Both the position numbers and the translations under genes were made by a program. A stretch of 64,000 nt of DNA from an uncultured Parabacteroides sp. (GTDB taxonomy: Bacteria > Bacteroidota > Bacteroidia > Bacteroidales > Tannerellaceae): NCBI GenBank assembly GCA_937894065.1, contig CALCST010000023.1, forward strand, positions 124,001 to 188,000, given 5' to 3'. Shown here piece after piece: positions 55,734-62,760 of the stretch. The stretch's first letter is position 1, and every line of letters begins with the position of its first letter. Under the pieces are notes generated by a model that was given only the letters and a program-made list of their open reading frames with translations, searched no databases and was not told where the DNA came from.

Positions 55734-56043
55734 TTTGTATAAACCCACCAACCCACCATCATTTTACATTATTATTATTGTTATAAATAAGTATTTGGAA
55801 TAATAAGAATTGAAAAGTATCTCAACTACCTAAAGTTGACTTCATATTTAACCTGTGTGTCACAAGGAGGTTAGTGTTGGGATTTAAAGCATTGATAATC
55901 AATTTATTACACCCTATCCCCCTACTTATTGTATCCTCTACATTATTATAAAAAATAAACCATTGATAATCAGGCTATTACCAATGGTTCAAAAATAATT
56001 AAAAATATGAAAAACAGTAAAATTATATATCTCCCTCTGAATG
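55734..56043. other. Non-coding region before terS, possible packaging site
   Basis: 310 bp with no gene. It has two locally G/C-rich patches (GTCACAAGGAGGTTAG near 55859 and CACCCTATCCCCC near 55911) in very AT-rich DNA, and a plus-strand copy of the phage word AAAAGTATCTCAACT at 55813-55827. A cos or pac site commonly lies here, next to terS, but I see no direct proof. Confidence 0.4.
55958..55989 (-). terminator. Terminator after the PD-ExK-like gene
   Basis: AACCATTGATAAT (55958-55970) pairs with ATTACCAATGGTT (55977-55989) apart from one wobble, with a 6-nt loop and a T run on the minus strand. Confidence 0.75.
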
Positions 56044-56601
56044 TCAATTTATTAATATTGTTTTGGAATTATCAAATGAATAAAATGTTTTTTCTCGCAT
56101 TCGATTGTTATATACATTATCCTTTATCCTTCTTGTAAATTTATAATCGTATTTATCTTTGTACTTATTTAAGTGTAAGACTCTTATCTTCTTATCTTTG
56201 CCATATATATATACAACTATAACTTCATCAATATAAGTTAGTTGCAACAGTGATTGATATTTAGCTTCATCAATTACCACTGACTTATACTGACTTGATG
56301 TAATGTCAGGTCTATACTTGAACTCAATGCACACAGGCACTGTATCACCACTTACACCGTCCATATCGTAATGTTCGAATCTTCCTTCTGTCCTTCGCCA
56401 GTAAGTAACATCTATCTGCTTAAGTTTATCCTCCACTTGCTTGATGATATTATCTTCTACTCTCTTGTAATTGATATATCTAATCAATTCATCTTTACTA
56501 TATATATCAGTTGTATCTATTTCATCAACTGTATATCCTTTCATCTCTTCGTCTGTAAGCTCTACAACCTTTTTATTTTGCAACATTATTAGATTATTCA
56601 T
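56044..56601 (-). CDS. Possible PD-(D/E)xK nuclease-like phage protein
   Basis: 185 residues. The central part reads GDTVPVCIEFKYR, then SQYKSVVIDEAKYQSLLQL and VIVVYIYG: an acidic residue, then ExK, then a helix, in the order of PD-(D/E)xK nuclease cores. The N-terminal part is helical and acidic. No family match can be claimed. It is upstream of terS but separated by a terminator, and has its own promoter motif at 56625-56663. Confidence 0.4.
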   Translation of the reverse strand: MNNLIMLQNKKVVELTDEEMKGYTVDEIDTTDIYSKDELIRYINYKRVEDNIIKQVEDKLKQIDVTYWRRTEGRFEHYDMDGVSGDTVPVCIEFKYRPDITSSQYKSVVIDEAKYQSLLQLTYIDEVIVVYIYGKDKKIRVLHLNKYKDKYDYKFTRRIKDNVYNNRMREKTFYSFDNSKTILIN

Positions 56602-56624
56602 AATTCTTTCATTTTTCTTTCAAT

Positions 56625-56663
56625 TATAAATATCTCTTTAAACTGAAAAGTTGAGATATTTTT
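56625..56663 (-). promoter_or_regulatory. Phage promoter motif, minus strand
   Basis: On the minus strand AAAAATATCTCAACT (56649-56663) precedes GATATTTATA (56625-56634) and AATTGAAAG, then the ATG at 56601. The first and last words match the plus-strand copies at 57876-57905 and 59492-59521, with a longer spacer here. Confidence 0.55.
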
Positions 56664-56687
56664 CAATTATTTTTTATTGAAAAATAA

Positions 56688-56717
56688 AAAGCCACTATTT
56701 TCACAAACGGTGGCTTT
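56688..56717 (-). terminator. Terminator after membrane protein gene
   Basis: AAAGCCAC (56688-56695) pairs with GTGGCTTT (56710-56717) around 14 nt, with a T run on the minus strand. Confidence 0.7.
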
Positions 56718-56837
56718 GGCAATGAAAGAATTTTTATTTTTTTTTAAAATGTCATAAAAAAAATGGCTGTACTGCTTCGTTCAAAAGTTTAAAGCTTTTA
56801 TAATAAATATATCGTAAATCATAAATTAGTCAATAGT

Positions 56838-57551
56838 TCAGGATAATAATATTGATAATTTATTGGATAAGTTGACAATTGTGTTATCGAGATTAACTGA
56901 ATATTCATCATTACTTATTACTATCAATGCACCAATTGGAATATTATTATCGGCTGTTGTTAACTCAATTATATATACATGCTTACCATCTTTTATGTTG
57001 TATATTAAAGAATATAACTTACTATCATCTATTCGCAAGTTAGTTATTGTATTATTATATCTGCCACGATTACTGTACAGGATATTACCCATATTGAACA
57101 ATGATATATTAACGTGTTGAATGTCACTGAAATGACTATCACCGTTCTTGCAAAGCTCAAAAGTATTACTAACAAATAAGAATGAAGTATTAGCCAGATT
57201 AGATACTGTGTTATGGTACTCCATTATTGCTATATCTTGCACACATGCATGTGAATAGAAGAATCTATATAGTTCTTGATGTACCTTATTATTTATGTCT
57301 CTTCTATTCTGTACATTATTAATATGTTGCTGCTGTTGTTCTATCTTTTCCGTTTCTTTTATTTCATTTGATTTTGATATATAATAATTGAATAACAATT
57401 GATTTTGATATACTATATAGATAGATGTTATTGTGAATAGGATAAGCATTGCAACCCATAATGCTATTGATTTGCCATTTTTTTTAATAACCTCTATTAA
57501 TTGGATAACACCTGTTACTATATTATTGATTAATTCCCCTAATATTTTCAT
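56838..57551 (-). CDS. Phage membrane protein with a cytoplasmic or periplasmic sensor-like domain, unknown
   Basis: 237 residues. One clear membrane helix at about 30-50 (ALWVAMLILFTITSIYIVY) follows a short amphipathic start. After a coiled-coil linker with Gln/Glu (EKIEQQQQHINNVQN), a mixed alpha/beta domain of about 130 residues ends GALIVISNDEYSVNL. The layout, TM-coiled coil-small domain, resembles GAF/PAS-type sensors, but no residues confirm this. It is divergent from the replication gene and faces a shared inverted repeat at 57662. It could be lysis-related, a superinfection factor or a lysogeny sensor; unresolved. Confidence 0.5.
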   Translation of the reverse strand: MKILGELINNIVTGVIQLIEVIKKNGKSIALWVAMLILFTITSIYIVYQNQLLFNYYISKSNEIKETEKIEQQQQHINNVQNRRDINNKVHQELYRFFYSHACVQDIAIMEYHNTVSNLANTSFLFVSNTFELCKNGDSHFSDIQHVNISLFNMGNILYSNRGRYNNTITNLRIDDSKLYSLIYNIKDGKHVYIIELTTADNNIPIGALIVISNDEYSVNLDNTIVNLSNKLSILLS

Positions 57552-57661
57552 CTGATTTATTATTGATTAGTTATTATACTAATAAATAGAAATCAGATTA
57601 TTTTAATTTTCAAGTTTTTCCCATATTATTTTTTTTATTTAGTTGAAAGAATAATTACAGT

Positions 57662-57676
57662 GCAATAATGCAACTT
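57662..57676 (-). promoter_or_regulatory. Operator-like 15-bp repeat, inverted copy
   Basis: GCAATAATGCAACTT, the exact reverse complement of 57861-57875. It lies upstream of the membrane protein gene. Confidence 0.55.
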
Positions 57677-57860
57677 GATGACTATATATGCAAATTTTTA
57701 TTTGTTAATTTATACAAAAGAAAATCCCAACTGATATTATATCAATTGGGAAATAAGAAAAAAATATAACAAAAATGAATAATAGTTCTATTAATAAATA
57801 TAGTGATTTATAGAAATTTAAAGGTTTTTCCTGAATTATTTTTTTGCTTTTTCAGCAAAA

Positions 57861-57875
57861 AAGTTGCATTATTGC
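57861..57875 (+). promoter_or_regulatory. Operator-like 15-bp repeat, direct copy
   Basis: AAGTTGCATTATTGC directly upstream of the initiator promoter. A related half-copy AAGTTGCATATTTGT is at 59476-59490, in front of the micropeptide promoter. Confidence 0.55.
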
Positions 57876-57905
57876 AAAAATATCTCAACTATACAGATAT
57901 TTATA
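57876..57905 (+). promoter_or_regulatory. Phage promoter motif for initiator gene
   Basis: AAAAATATCTCAACT (57876-57890) then GATATTTATA (57896-57905), 35 nt before the ATG at 57940. Nearly identical to 59492-59521 over about 70 bp including the operator-like word. Confidence 0.6.
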
Positions 57906-57939
57906 ATTGAAGGATAAAATTAACAAAAATAGAAATAAT

Positions 57940-59442
57940 ATGAAAACAGAAAAAGTAAATTATCAATTCGTTGCTGTTCCAGCAAAATTAAATCTCTTAT
58001 TAGATGATAAATGTAGTAAGATGTTGAATGTATTATTACAACTTCATTTTGCGTTTGCTGATGAAAATGATATGTTCTATTCTACGATTGAACAATTAGT
58101 AAAAATGTCAGGATTGTCTAAACGTGTATTGAATGCTGTATTGGTTACGTTAAATAGATACTATATAATAGATGTATATAGTGTTGGACAAAGTAGAGGT
58201 AAACAAGCAACTAAATTCAGAATTAATTTTGATGTAATTGACTTTTTTGATAATGTTGAATTTAATGTTATCAATGAAATTGATAAGATTCAAACTATAA
58301 ATTATACAGACAAAGATTATAAAGTTGAATATCAAAACTTGTCAAATTTAATCACTAAATCCAATTCTGAAATTAACTTGCAAATTTTAATCACTAAAAT
58401 AGAGATAAACGATAATCAATATTTGCAAAATTTAATCACTAAATCTACTAACTTGCAAAATTTAATCACTAAACTTGTCAAAGTTAATCACAATATATAT
58501 ATTACTATATATAGATTATTAAGTAATAATAAAATTAAATTTAATATAGATCATGATATTAATAATAATGTATTATATAATAATATAGTTAGTGATGAAA
58601 ATTTGAAAAATAGAAAAAATCAAGTTGAAGAAAATAATAAAGTTAATTGTTATATCTCTAATGAAGAAATTGAACAATATGATAACTCTAACAGTAGAGT
58701 TGGAAATAACTTTATTTCCAACGAAACGATAAATAATAATGATAATTCCAACTGTGAAGGAGGAAAAGATAAGGAAAATTCAGGTAATAATAACTCAGAT
58801 AATTCCAATGAAGTAAATAGAGCTGTTTTAAGCTGTTTTTCCAATGAAGATGATAAATTAGTTATCTCAGACGAGAAAATGCCTGAAACAGGCTTAAAAC
58901 AAGCGAAAACAAGAAATTTAACAGATATTAATAAATCAGTTAATTCCAACACTATTATAATAGATGGTGAAACTTGCGAGTTAGGAGATATGACAATTGA
59001 AGAATTTGTTGATGATTATTATAAGGAAGTTATGGATATTCTTAACCCAGAAGAATTTGATAAAGAAAGAAATAAATTTTGCAAATTCTTAAATTCCAAT
59101 AAATTATATGGTGAAAAATATGATAAATTATGTGATAGACTCGATGCAAAAATGAGTAAATATCAAGTTAGCTTAAACGATAAACAAGTTGAAAAAGCAA
59201 TTGTTGATTCTTACGTTGATTATTCTGAATCTCAGATACTTGAAATAAAAAAAGGATTATTATCTGAATGTTTATCATTTACCGCCAGTGGTAATAACAG
59301 TATTAATCACTTCATCGAATTAAGGAGTCAGTACAGAATGTTTGTTCAATACAATAATATCCAAAACTCACAAGAAACTAAACTATTAAATGAAAAGTAT
59401 CAACAATTGAAGAAAGAATATTCAGCAATCGAAAAGAGATAA
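57940..59442 (+). CDS. Phage replication initiator-like protein with winged helix
   Basis: 500 residues from the ATG at 57940; a TTG start 33 bp upstream lies in the promoter. Residues about 5-105 form a winged helix-turn-helix (LLDDKCSKMLNVLLQLHFAF, then STIEQLVKMSGLSKRVLNAV) like those of phage and plasmid Rep/DnaD-type initiators. Residues about 120-185 contain the repeat NLITK, coded by the 24-bp iteron-like DNA repeats. A long Asn/Ser/Glu-rich linker (about 200-335) follows, then a helical C-terminal part. The architecture, DNA-binding head plus flexible middle holding origin repeats in its own gene, recalls lambda O. The initiator role is inferred. Confidence 0.6.
   Translation: MKTEKVNYQFVAVPAKLNLLLDDKCSKMLNVLLQLHFAFADENDMFYSTIEQLVKMSGLSKRVLNAVLVTLNRYYIIDVYSVGQSRGKQATKFRINFDVIDFFDNVEFNVINEIDKIQTINYTDKDYKVEYQNLSNLITKSNSEINLQILITKIEINDNQYLQNLITKSTNLQNLITKLVKVNHNIYITIYRLLSNNKIKFNIDHDINNNVLYNNIVSDENLKNRKNQVEENNKVNCYISNEEIEQYDNSNSRVGNNFISNETINNNDNSNCEGGKDKENSGNNNSDNSNEVNRAVLSCFSNEDDKLVISDEKMPETGLKQAKTRNLTDINKSVNSNTIIIDGETCELGDMTIEEFVDDYYKEVMDILNPEEFDKERNKFCKFLNSNKLYGEKYDKLCDRLDAKMSKYQVSLNDKQVEKAIVDSYVDYSESQILEIKKGLLSECLSFTASGNNSINHFIELRSQYRMFVQYNNIQNSQETKLLNEKYQQLKKEYSAIEKR
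58337..58493. repeat. Five 21-24 bp iteron-like direct repeats inside the initiator gene
   Basis: Copies of ACTTGCAAAATTTAATCACT (with small changes) start at 58337, 58376, 58421, 58451 and 58473. The first four are in the same frame and code for NLITK. The fifth, ACTTGTCAAAGTTAATCAC, is in another frame (coding LVKVNHN), so what is conserved is the DNA and not the peptide. An AT-only stretch follows directly. Confidence 0.7.
58488..58600. other. AT-rich candidate DNA unwinding element
   Basis: Bases 58501-58590 contain only 8 or 9 G/C. This stretch lies right after the iteron-like repeats, as in iteron origins. Confidence 0.5.
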
Positions 59443-59458
59443 TATATTTCAACTTTTC

Positions 59459-59521
59459 TTTGCTTTTTATTAAAAAAGTTGCATATTTGTTAAAAATATT
59501 TCAACTATACAGATATTTATA
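59459..59521 (+). promoter_or_regulatory. Second copy of the phage early promoter
   Basis: About 65 bp nearly identical to 57843-57905: TTTGCTTTTT, AAAAAAGTTGCAT, then AAAAATATTTCAACT (59492-59506) and GATATTTATA (59512-59521). It drives the 30-residue peptide and the NUMOD3 gene. Confidence 0.6.
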
Positions 59522-59563
59522 TATAAAGGGAAAAAAATAATTCAACTAAAAACTATAACGAAA

Positions 59564-59656
59564 ATGAAAGAACAACAACTAATCAGAATGATTGATATAT
59601 TCCAAATAGGAATAACAGTAATAGCAGGAATAACAATGATAATGATGCTATTCTAA
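59564..59656 (+). CDS. 30-residue single-helix membrane micropeptide
   Basis: Codes for 30 residues: a charged start MKEQQLIRMID, then a hydrophobic helix IFQIGITVIAGITMIMMLF to the end. It is the first frame after the duplicated early promoter and has an ATG 43 nt from GATATTTATA, which argues that it is real. Small single-helix peptides in phages can be holins, superinfection factors or membrane toxins; the function here is unknown. Confidence 0.5.
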   Translation: MKEQQLIRMIDIFQIGITVIAGITMIMMLF

Positions 59657-59684
59657 ATAATAAGAATAAAATATAAATTGAAAA

Positions 59685-59903
59685 ATGAATAACAAACCAC
59701 ACAGCGAAGAAACGAGAAAGAAAATATCAGAATCGAATAAAGGAAAAAAAAGGTCTAAAGAATTTTGCGAAAAAATATCAGAAATCAGAAAAAAACAACA
59801 TGTGAAAAAATCACCTGAAACAAAAAAGAAGATTTCCGAAAAAATGAAAGAGATATGGAGAAATAGACAAGTTGACGCAAACAAAAATATAGAAGAAATA
59901 TAA
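59685..59903 (+). CDS. Orphan NUMOD3-motif DNA-binding protein
   Basis: 72 residues, about one third Lys/Arg. It consists of NUMOD3-type repeats (HSEETRKKISESNKGKK, RSKEFCEKISEIRKK, SPETKKKISEKMKE), normally the DNA-binding tail of GIY-YIG or HNH homing endonucleases. No nuclease domain is fused or next to it. It may be a leftover of a homing enzyme or a stand-alone DNA-binding protein. It ends at a strong terminator. Confidence 0.75.
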   Translation: MNNKPHSEETRKKISESNKGKKRSKEFCEKISEIRKKQHVKKSPETKKKISEKMKEIWRNRQVDANKNIEEI

Positions 59904-59941
59904 ACTACAAGTGCCATAATTAATATAAGTTATTTTGTTTT

Positions 59942-59973
59942 ACACCGCCAGTGATTTATGGCGGTGTTTTTTA
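59942..59973 (+). terminator. Terminator of early phage transcript
   Basis: ACACCGCCA (59942-59950) pairs with TGGCGGTGT (59959-59967) and is followed by six T. Strong rho-independent terminator. Confidence 0.88.
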
Positions 59974-60012
59974 AAAAAATAAAAAAATGTATAACAAAAA
60001 AATAATAAAAAT

Positions 60013-60852
60013 ATGGAAAATAAAATTATAAATGGTGAAGGATATACTATAATTAAGGCTGAATTAGTTAATTACACATATATCATCAACATATTTCCCG
60101 AAAAAGAAGAATATAAATATTCATATTACTATTGTGTTAATAATTCAACGGATTATCATTTTCCGTTGTTCTTCGATTGGAAGCAAATCTGCAAAAAGAA
60201 AAGTCCTGTAAATAAATGGGTTAAACATTATTATATTTATCCCGATTATGATGTACTTCGTGTAAGAGAAGGTAGAGGTAGAGGACGAAAAGCAATAAAT
60301 TATTATTACTTCATGTTCACTATATACAATGAAATAGGTGAATATTATGACGTTTACTTCGGAACAAACGAAAAATGTGTTGATTATTTATCTACACTTA
60401 AAGAAAAAAGAGATTATCTTGAAAAAATTGGTGAGTTAAGTCAAGCCAAAAAAAACGAAATAGATTATATACTTAATTATGATGCAATTCAAGCCAAATT
60501 AAATCAACCTATTATATTTAATGTAGAACAAATTAAATTATCAATTAAAGATATATCATCAAATGAATATTCATTGTTAGGTCATGTTGTTTACAATGAT
60601 AAACATACATCTATAAGTAGTGGTGGTTCAATGTCAGACCGAATCAATAAAATTGAAATAAATAATCTTGCCATAATACGCAAAAAAAATGAACCTAACG
60701 ATTATAACGAATGTACAGGTGAATATGCAATCCAATATTACTATTATGTAACTCACAAAGATGATGAATATATAACAATGATAGGTAATGATACATGTAC
60801 AAGTGTTGAACGAGCTAAACAAGTTTTTTCATATTATTTTGAACATAAATAA
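60013..60852 (+). CDS. Phage protein of unknown function, Tyr/Lys-rich
   Basis: 279 residues, soluble, with many Tyr, Lys and Asn. A basic patch REGRGRGRKAINYYYFMF lies at about 85-102, and a helical segment EKCVDYLSTLKEKRDYLEKIGELSQAKKNEIDY in the middle. The second half (about 170-275) is beta-rich. I recognise no domain. It sits alone between two terminators and next to the integrase, a usual place for accessory (moron) genes. Confidence 0.6.
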   Translation: MENKIINGEGYTIIKAELVNYTYIINIFPEKEEYKYSYYYCVNNSTDYHFPLFFDWKQICKKKSPVNKWVKHYYIYPDYDVLRVREGRGRGRKAINYYYFMFTIYNEIGEYYDVYFGTNEKCVDYLSTLKEKRDYLEKIGELSQAKKNEIDYILNYDAIQAKLNQPIIFNVEQIKLSIKDISSNEYSLLGHVVYNDKHTSISSGGSMSDRINKIEINNLAIIRKKNEPNDYNECTGEYAIQYYYYVTHKDDEYITMIGNDTCTSVERAKQVFSYYFEHK

Positions 60853-60877
60853 TAATACATATATACCATCGTTTATG

Positions 60878-60904
60878 CACCTCTAACCATTACAGTTAGA
60901 GGTG
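60878..60904. terminator. Bidirectional terminator
   Basis: CACCTCTAAC (60878-60887) pairs with GTTAGAGGTG (60895-60904) around 7 nt, between the convergent unknown gene and integrase, with T run on the plus strand. Confidence 0.85.
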
Positions 60905-60912
60905 TTATATTT

Positions 60913-62661
60913 TTATACAAATTCTTGATAATCAAATGGTTTAAATACAATTAATTCATTTATATTCTCTGGGAGTGGTTGAAGAATATCATAATAATTG
61001 GTAATTATCTTTCTTGCAACAACATTATCATCATTCCAATTATTATCTGATTTTATTTGTTTGATTTCTTCCTTATCCTTAAATAATCTATTTAGATTAT
61101 TATCCAATCTATAACAGGTCTTTAACTGTCCTGAGTGGAGCAATATTGAATAAATTGTATTATCATTCATCATTATAATGATATGTCCCAATGATTTGGA
61201 TATTTGAATTATTCTAATTTCTTTGATATTATTTTCAATTAATTGTTTTATCTGAAAATGATTTTCAGGTTGTAATATTTGATTGAAATCAATATTAATA
61301 TCATTTTCATTTTCAATTGATTTCAATTCCTTTTCCAATTGAATTATTTCTTTTTTTAATTGATTTAAATCCTTATTTAGTTTCAATTTTTCCTTATCAA
61401 TATTCAATTTGTAATCTTCAATTTGTTTTGAATTTAAATCAAATTCAATTGCTTTATTAAAATATTTAATCCATTTGTTTTCAATTTGATTTAAACTTAT
61501 TTCAATTGAATTTATCAATTCATTTTTTGTTTCAATCTTTGATTTAATCAAATTGATATTCATTTTGTTTTTGTATCTATAATCTTCATGTAATAGAATA
61601 GGAAGTATATTATACACAATTAACCCATCAAGCATCGTACACTTATATCTTATGGTTGTTGAACACTTATGATTATAATGACCATAACAAGTGTAATATG
61701 GTTGTCGTTTAACGTATACGATATGTCCATTGGAGTTACAGAGTCCACACTTTATCTTATTCTTTAATAGTGATTTACGTTTCTTCGGGTACGATTTAAA
61801 TTGCTTATTGTAATTTATCTGATTCTGTGCCATCATAAATTGCTTATCACTTATAATTCTTAACCGTTCATCACAATATTCCAATACCTTATTTTCTTTC
61901 TTTAAAGTGAATTTTGCTTTTCCTATATATGTTTCATTTTTCAGAATATATAATATAGTTACATTACCCCAACTACTGATTGATTCATTCAATGTTGGTT
62001 TACCTTTTTTTAATCTTCTTTCATTGCTTTCCCTTCGGATACGTTGTGATGGTGTTGGAATATTATTAACAGTTAAGTACTTAATTATCTGATTAATTGG
62101 TGTCTTGTTGACAAACATGTCAAATATCTTTCTTACAACATTTGCTTCTTCTTCGTTGATAACCAACTGTTTACCTACTGTGGTATAACCATATGTTGTT
62201 GAACTACTTGCATTATTACCTTTGATGAATTGATTTATTTTTCCACTTAACATACGTTCTTTCATCAAATCAATTTCATATTTAGACATTATTGATAAGG
62301 TATGCAATAATATATCTGTTGATATATCACCAATTGGTTTGACCCATATGTTTTGTTTTTGGAAATATAATGTAATATTTAACTGTCTGAATTGTTCGAT
62401 ATATTGGTGTAAATCCAACACTTTACGTGATAATCTTGAAAATTCAGAAAATAAAATTGTATCAAATAAATGTTGTTTAGCATCTTCAATTAATTGATGC
62501 AATCCCAGTCGTTGTGAATCGTCCTTAAGTCCTGACATTACATCTGTATATATCTTTACTAATTCCCAATTGTTGGATTTAACCATTTCTTTAAGCTCAG
62601 ACTCTTGTCGGTCTGTATCTTGACCTTGCGTTGACACTCGTGTATATATTGCTACTTTCAT
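60913..62661 (-). CDS. Large serine recombinase (phage integrase)
   Basis: 582 residues. The resolvase domain (1-145) has the nucleophile Ser10 in YTRVSTQGQ, with DVMSGLKDDSQRLGL and FSEFSRLSRKVLDL. The recombinase domain (about 155-270) has TTYGYTTVG and NEEEANVVRKIFDMFV. The zinc ribbon (about 310-345) has CGLCNSNGH and CYGHYNHKC. A coiled coil (about 390-460) and C-terminal tail follow. Enzymes of this class catalyse attP x attB recombination by double-strand cleavage at a 2-bp crossover. It lies 95 bp from the attR crossover. Confidence 0.95.
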   Translation of the reverse strand: MKVAIYTRVSTQGQDTDRQESELKEMVKSNNWELVKIYTDVMSGLKDDSQRLGLHQLIEDAKQHLFDTILFSEFSRLSRKVLDLHQYIEQFRQLNITLYFQKQNIWVKPIGDISTDILLHTLSIMSKYEIDLMKERMLSGKINQFIKGNNASSSTTYGYTTVGKQLVINEEEANVVRKIFDMFVNKTPINQIIKYLTVNNIPTPSQRIRRESNERRLKKGKPTLNESISSWGNVTILYILKNETYIGKAKFTLKKENKVLEYCDERLRIISDKQFMMAQNQINYNKQFKSYPKKRKSLLKNKIKCGLCNSNGHIVYVKRQPYYTCYGHYNHKCSTTIRYKCTMLDGLIVYNILPILLHEDYRYKNKMNINLIKSKIETKNELINSIEISLNQIENKWIKYFNKAIEFDLNSKQIEDYKLNIDKEKLKLNKDLNQLKKEIIQLEKELKSIENENDINIDFNQILQPENHFQIKQLIENNIKEIRIIQISKSLGHIIIMMNDNTIYSILLHSGQLKTCYRLDNNLNRLFKDKEEIKQIKSDNNWNDDNVVARKIITNYYDILQPLPENINELIVFKPFDYQEFV

Positions 62662-62687
62662 AACTTTAATTTATTTTTGTTCAGTAG

Positions 62688-62721
62688 CAAAGATAAAATA
62701 AAAAAAAGATGATTAACCAAA
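62688..62721 (-). promoter_or_regulatory. Integrase promoter, overlapping the att arm
   Basis: On the minus strand TATCTTTG (62688-62695), a perfect -7 box, lies 26 nt from the integrase ATG. A TTTG (62718-62721) 22 nt upstream falls inside the end of the P arm. This is a host-type promoter, unlike the GATATTTATA type of the other phage genes. Confidence 0.55.
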
Positions 62722-62760
62722 TAAAACCTATTTAAATAATAGACCGAAAACATTGTAATG
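62711..62760. other. attR (right prophage end)
   Basis: The arm GATTAACCAA... (62711-62754) precedes the crossover GT at 62755-62756 in CATTGTAATG. It is the inverted partner of the attL arm at 36832-36875 (36 of 44 positions). Confidence 0.8.

Larger units (their letters stand above)
57552..57939. other. Divergent control region of the phage
   Basis: 388 bp between the minus-strand membrane protein and the plus-strand initiator. It contains the 15-bp inverted pair (57662-57676 and 57861-57875), the promoter motif at 57876-57905, and very AT-rich DNA between. It is the natural place for a lysis-lysogeny switch, but no repressor gene is seen beside it. Confidence 0.6.
36831..62755. mobile_element. 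Temperate siphovirus prophage, about 25.9 kb
   Basis: Bounded by the GT crossovers in attL and attR. It contains a large serine recombinase, terminase, portal, prohead protease, HK97-type capsid, connector, tail tube, tape measure and fibre genes, mostly on the minus strand in the usual order, plus a short plus-strand early region. The DNA is clearly more AT-rich than the host genes. A 608-residue tape measure implies a tail of roughly 90 nm by the usual 1.5 A per residue rule. All structural genes are intact, but no repressor, holin or endolysin is recognised. Integration is intergenic, downstream of the emrB-like gene, so no host gene is broken. Confidence 0.93.

Noticed and set aside
57907..57939. 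TTG start for the initiator gene
   Set aside because: It would place the first 11 residues inside the promoter/leader; the ATG at 57940 is at a normal distance from GATATTTATA.
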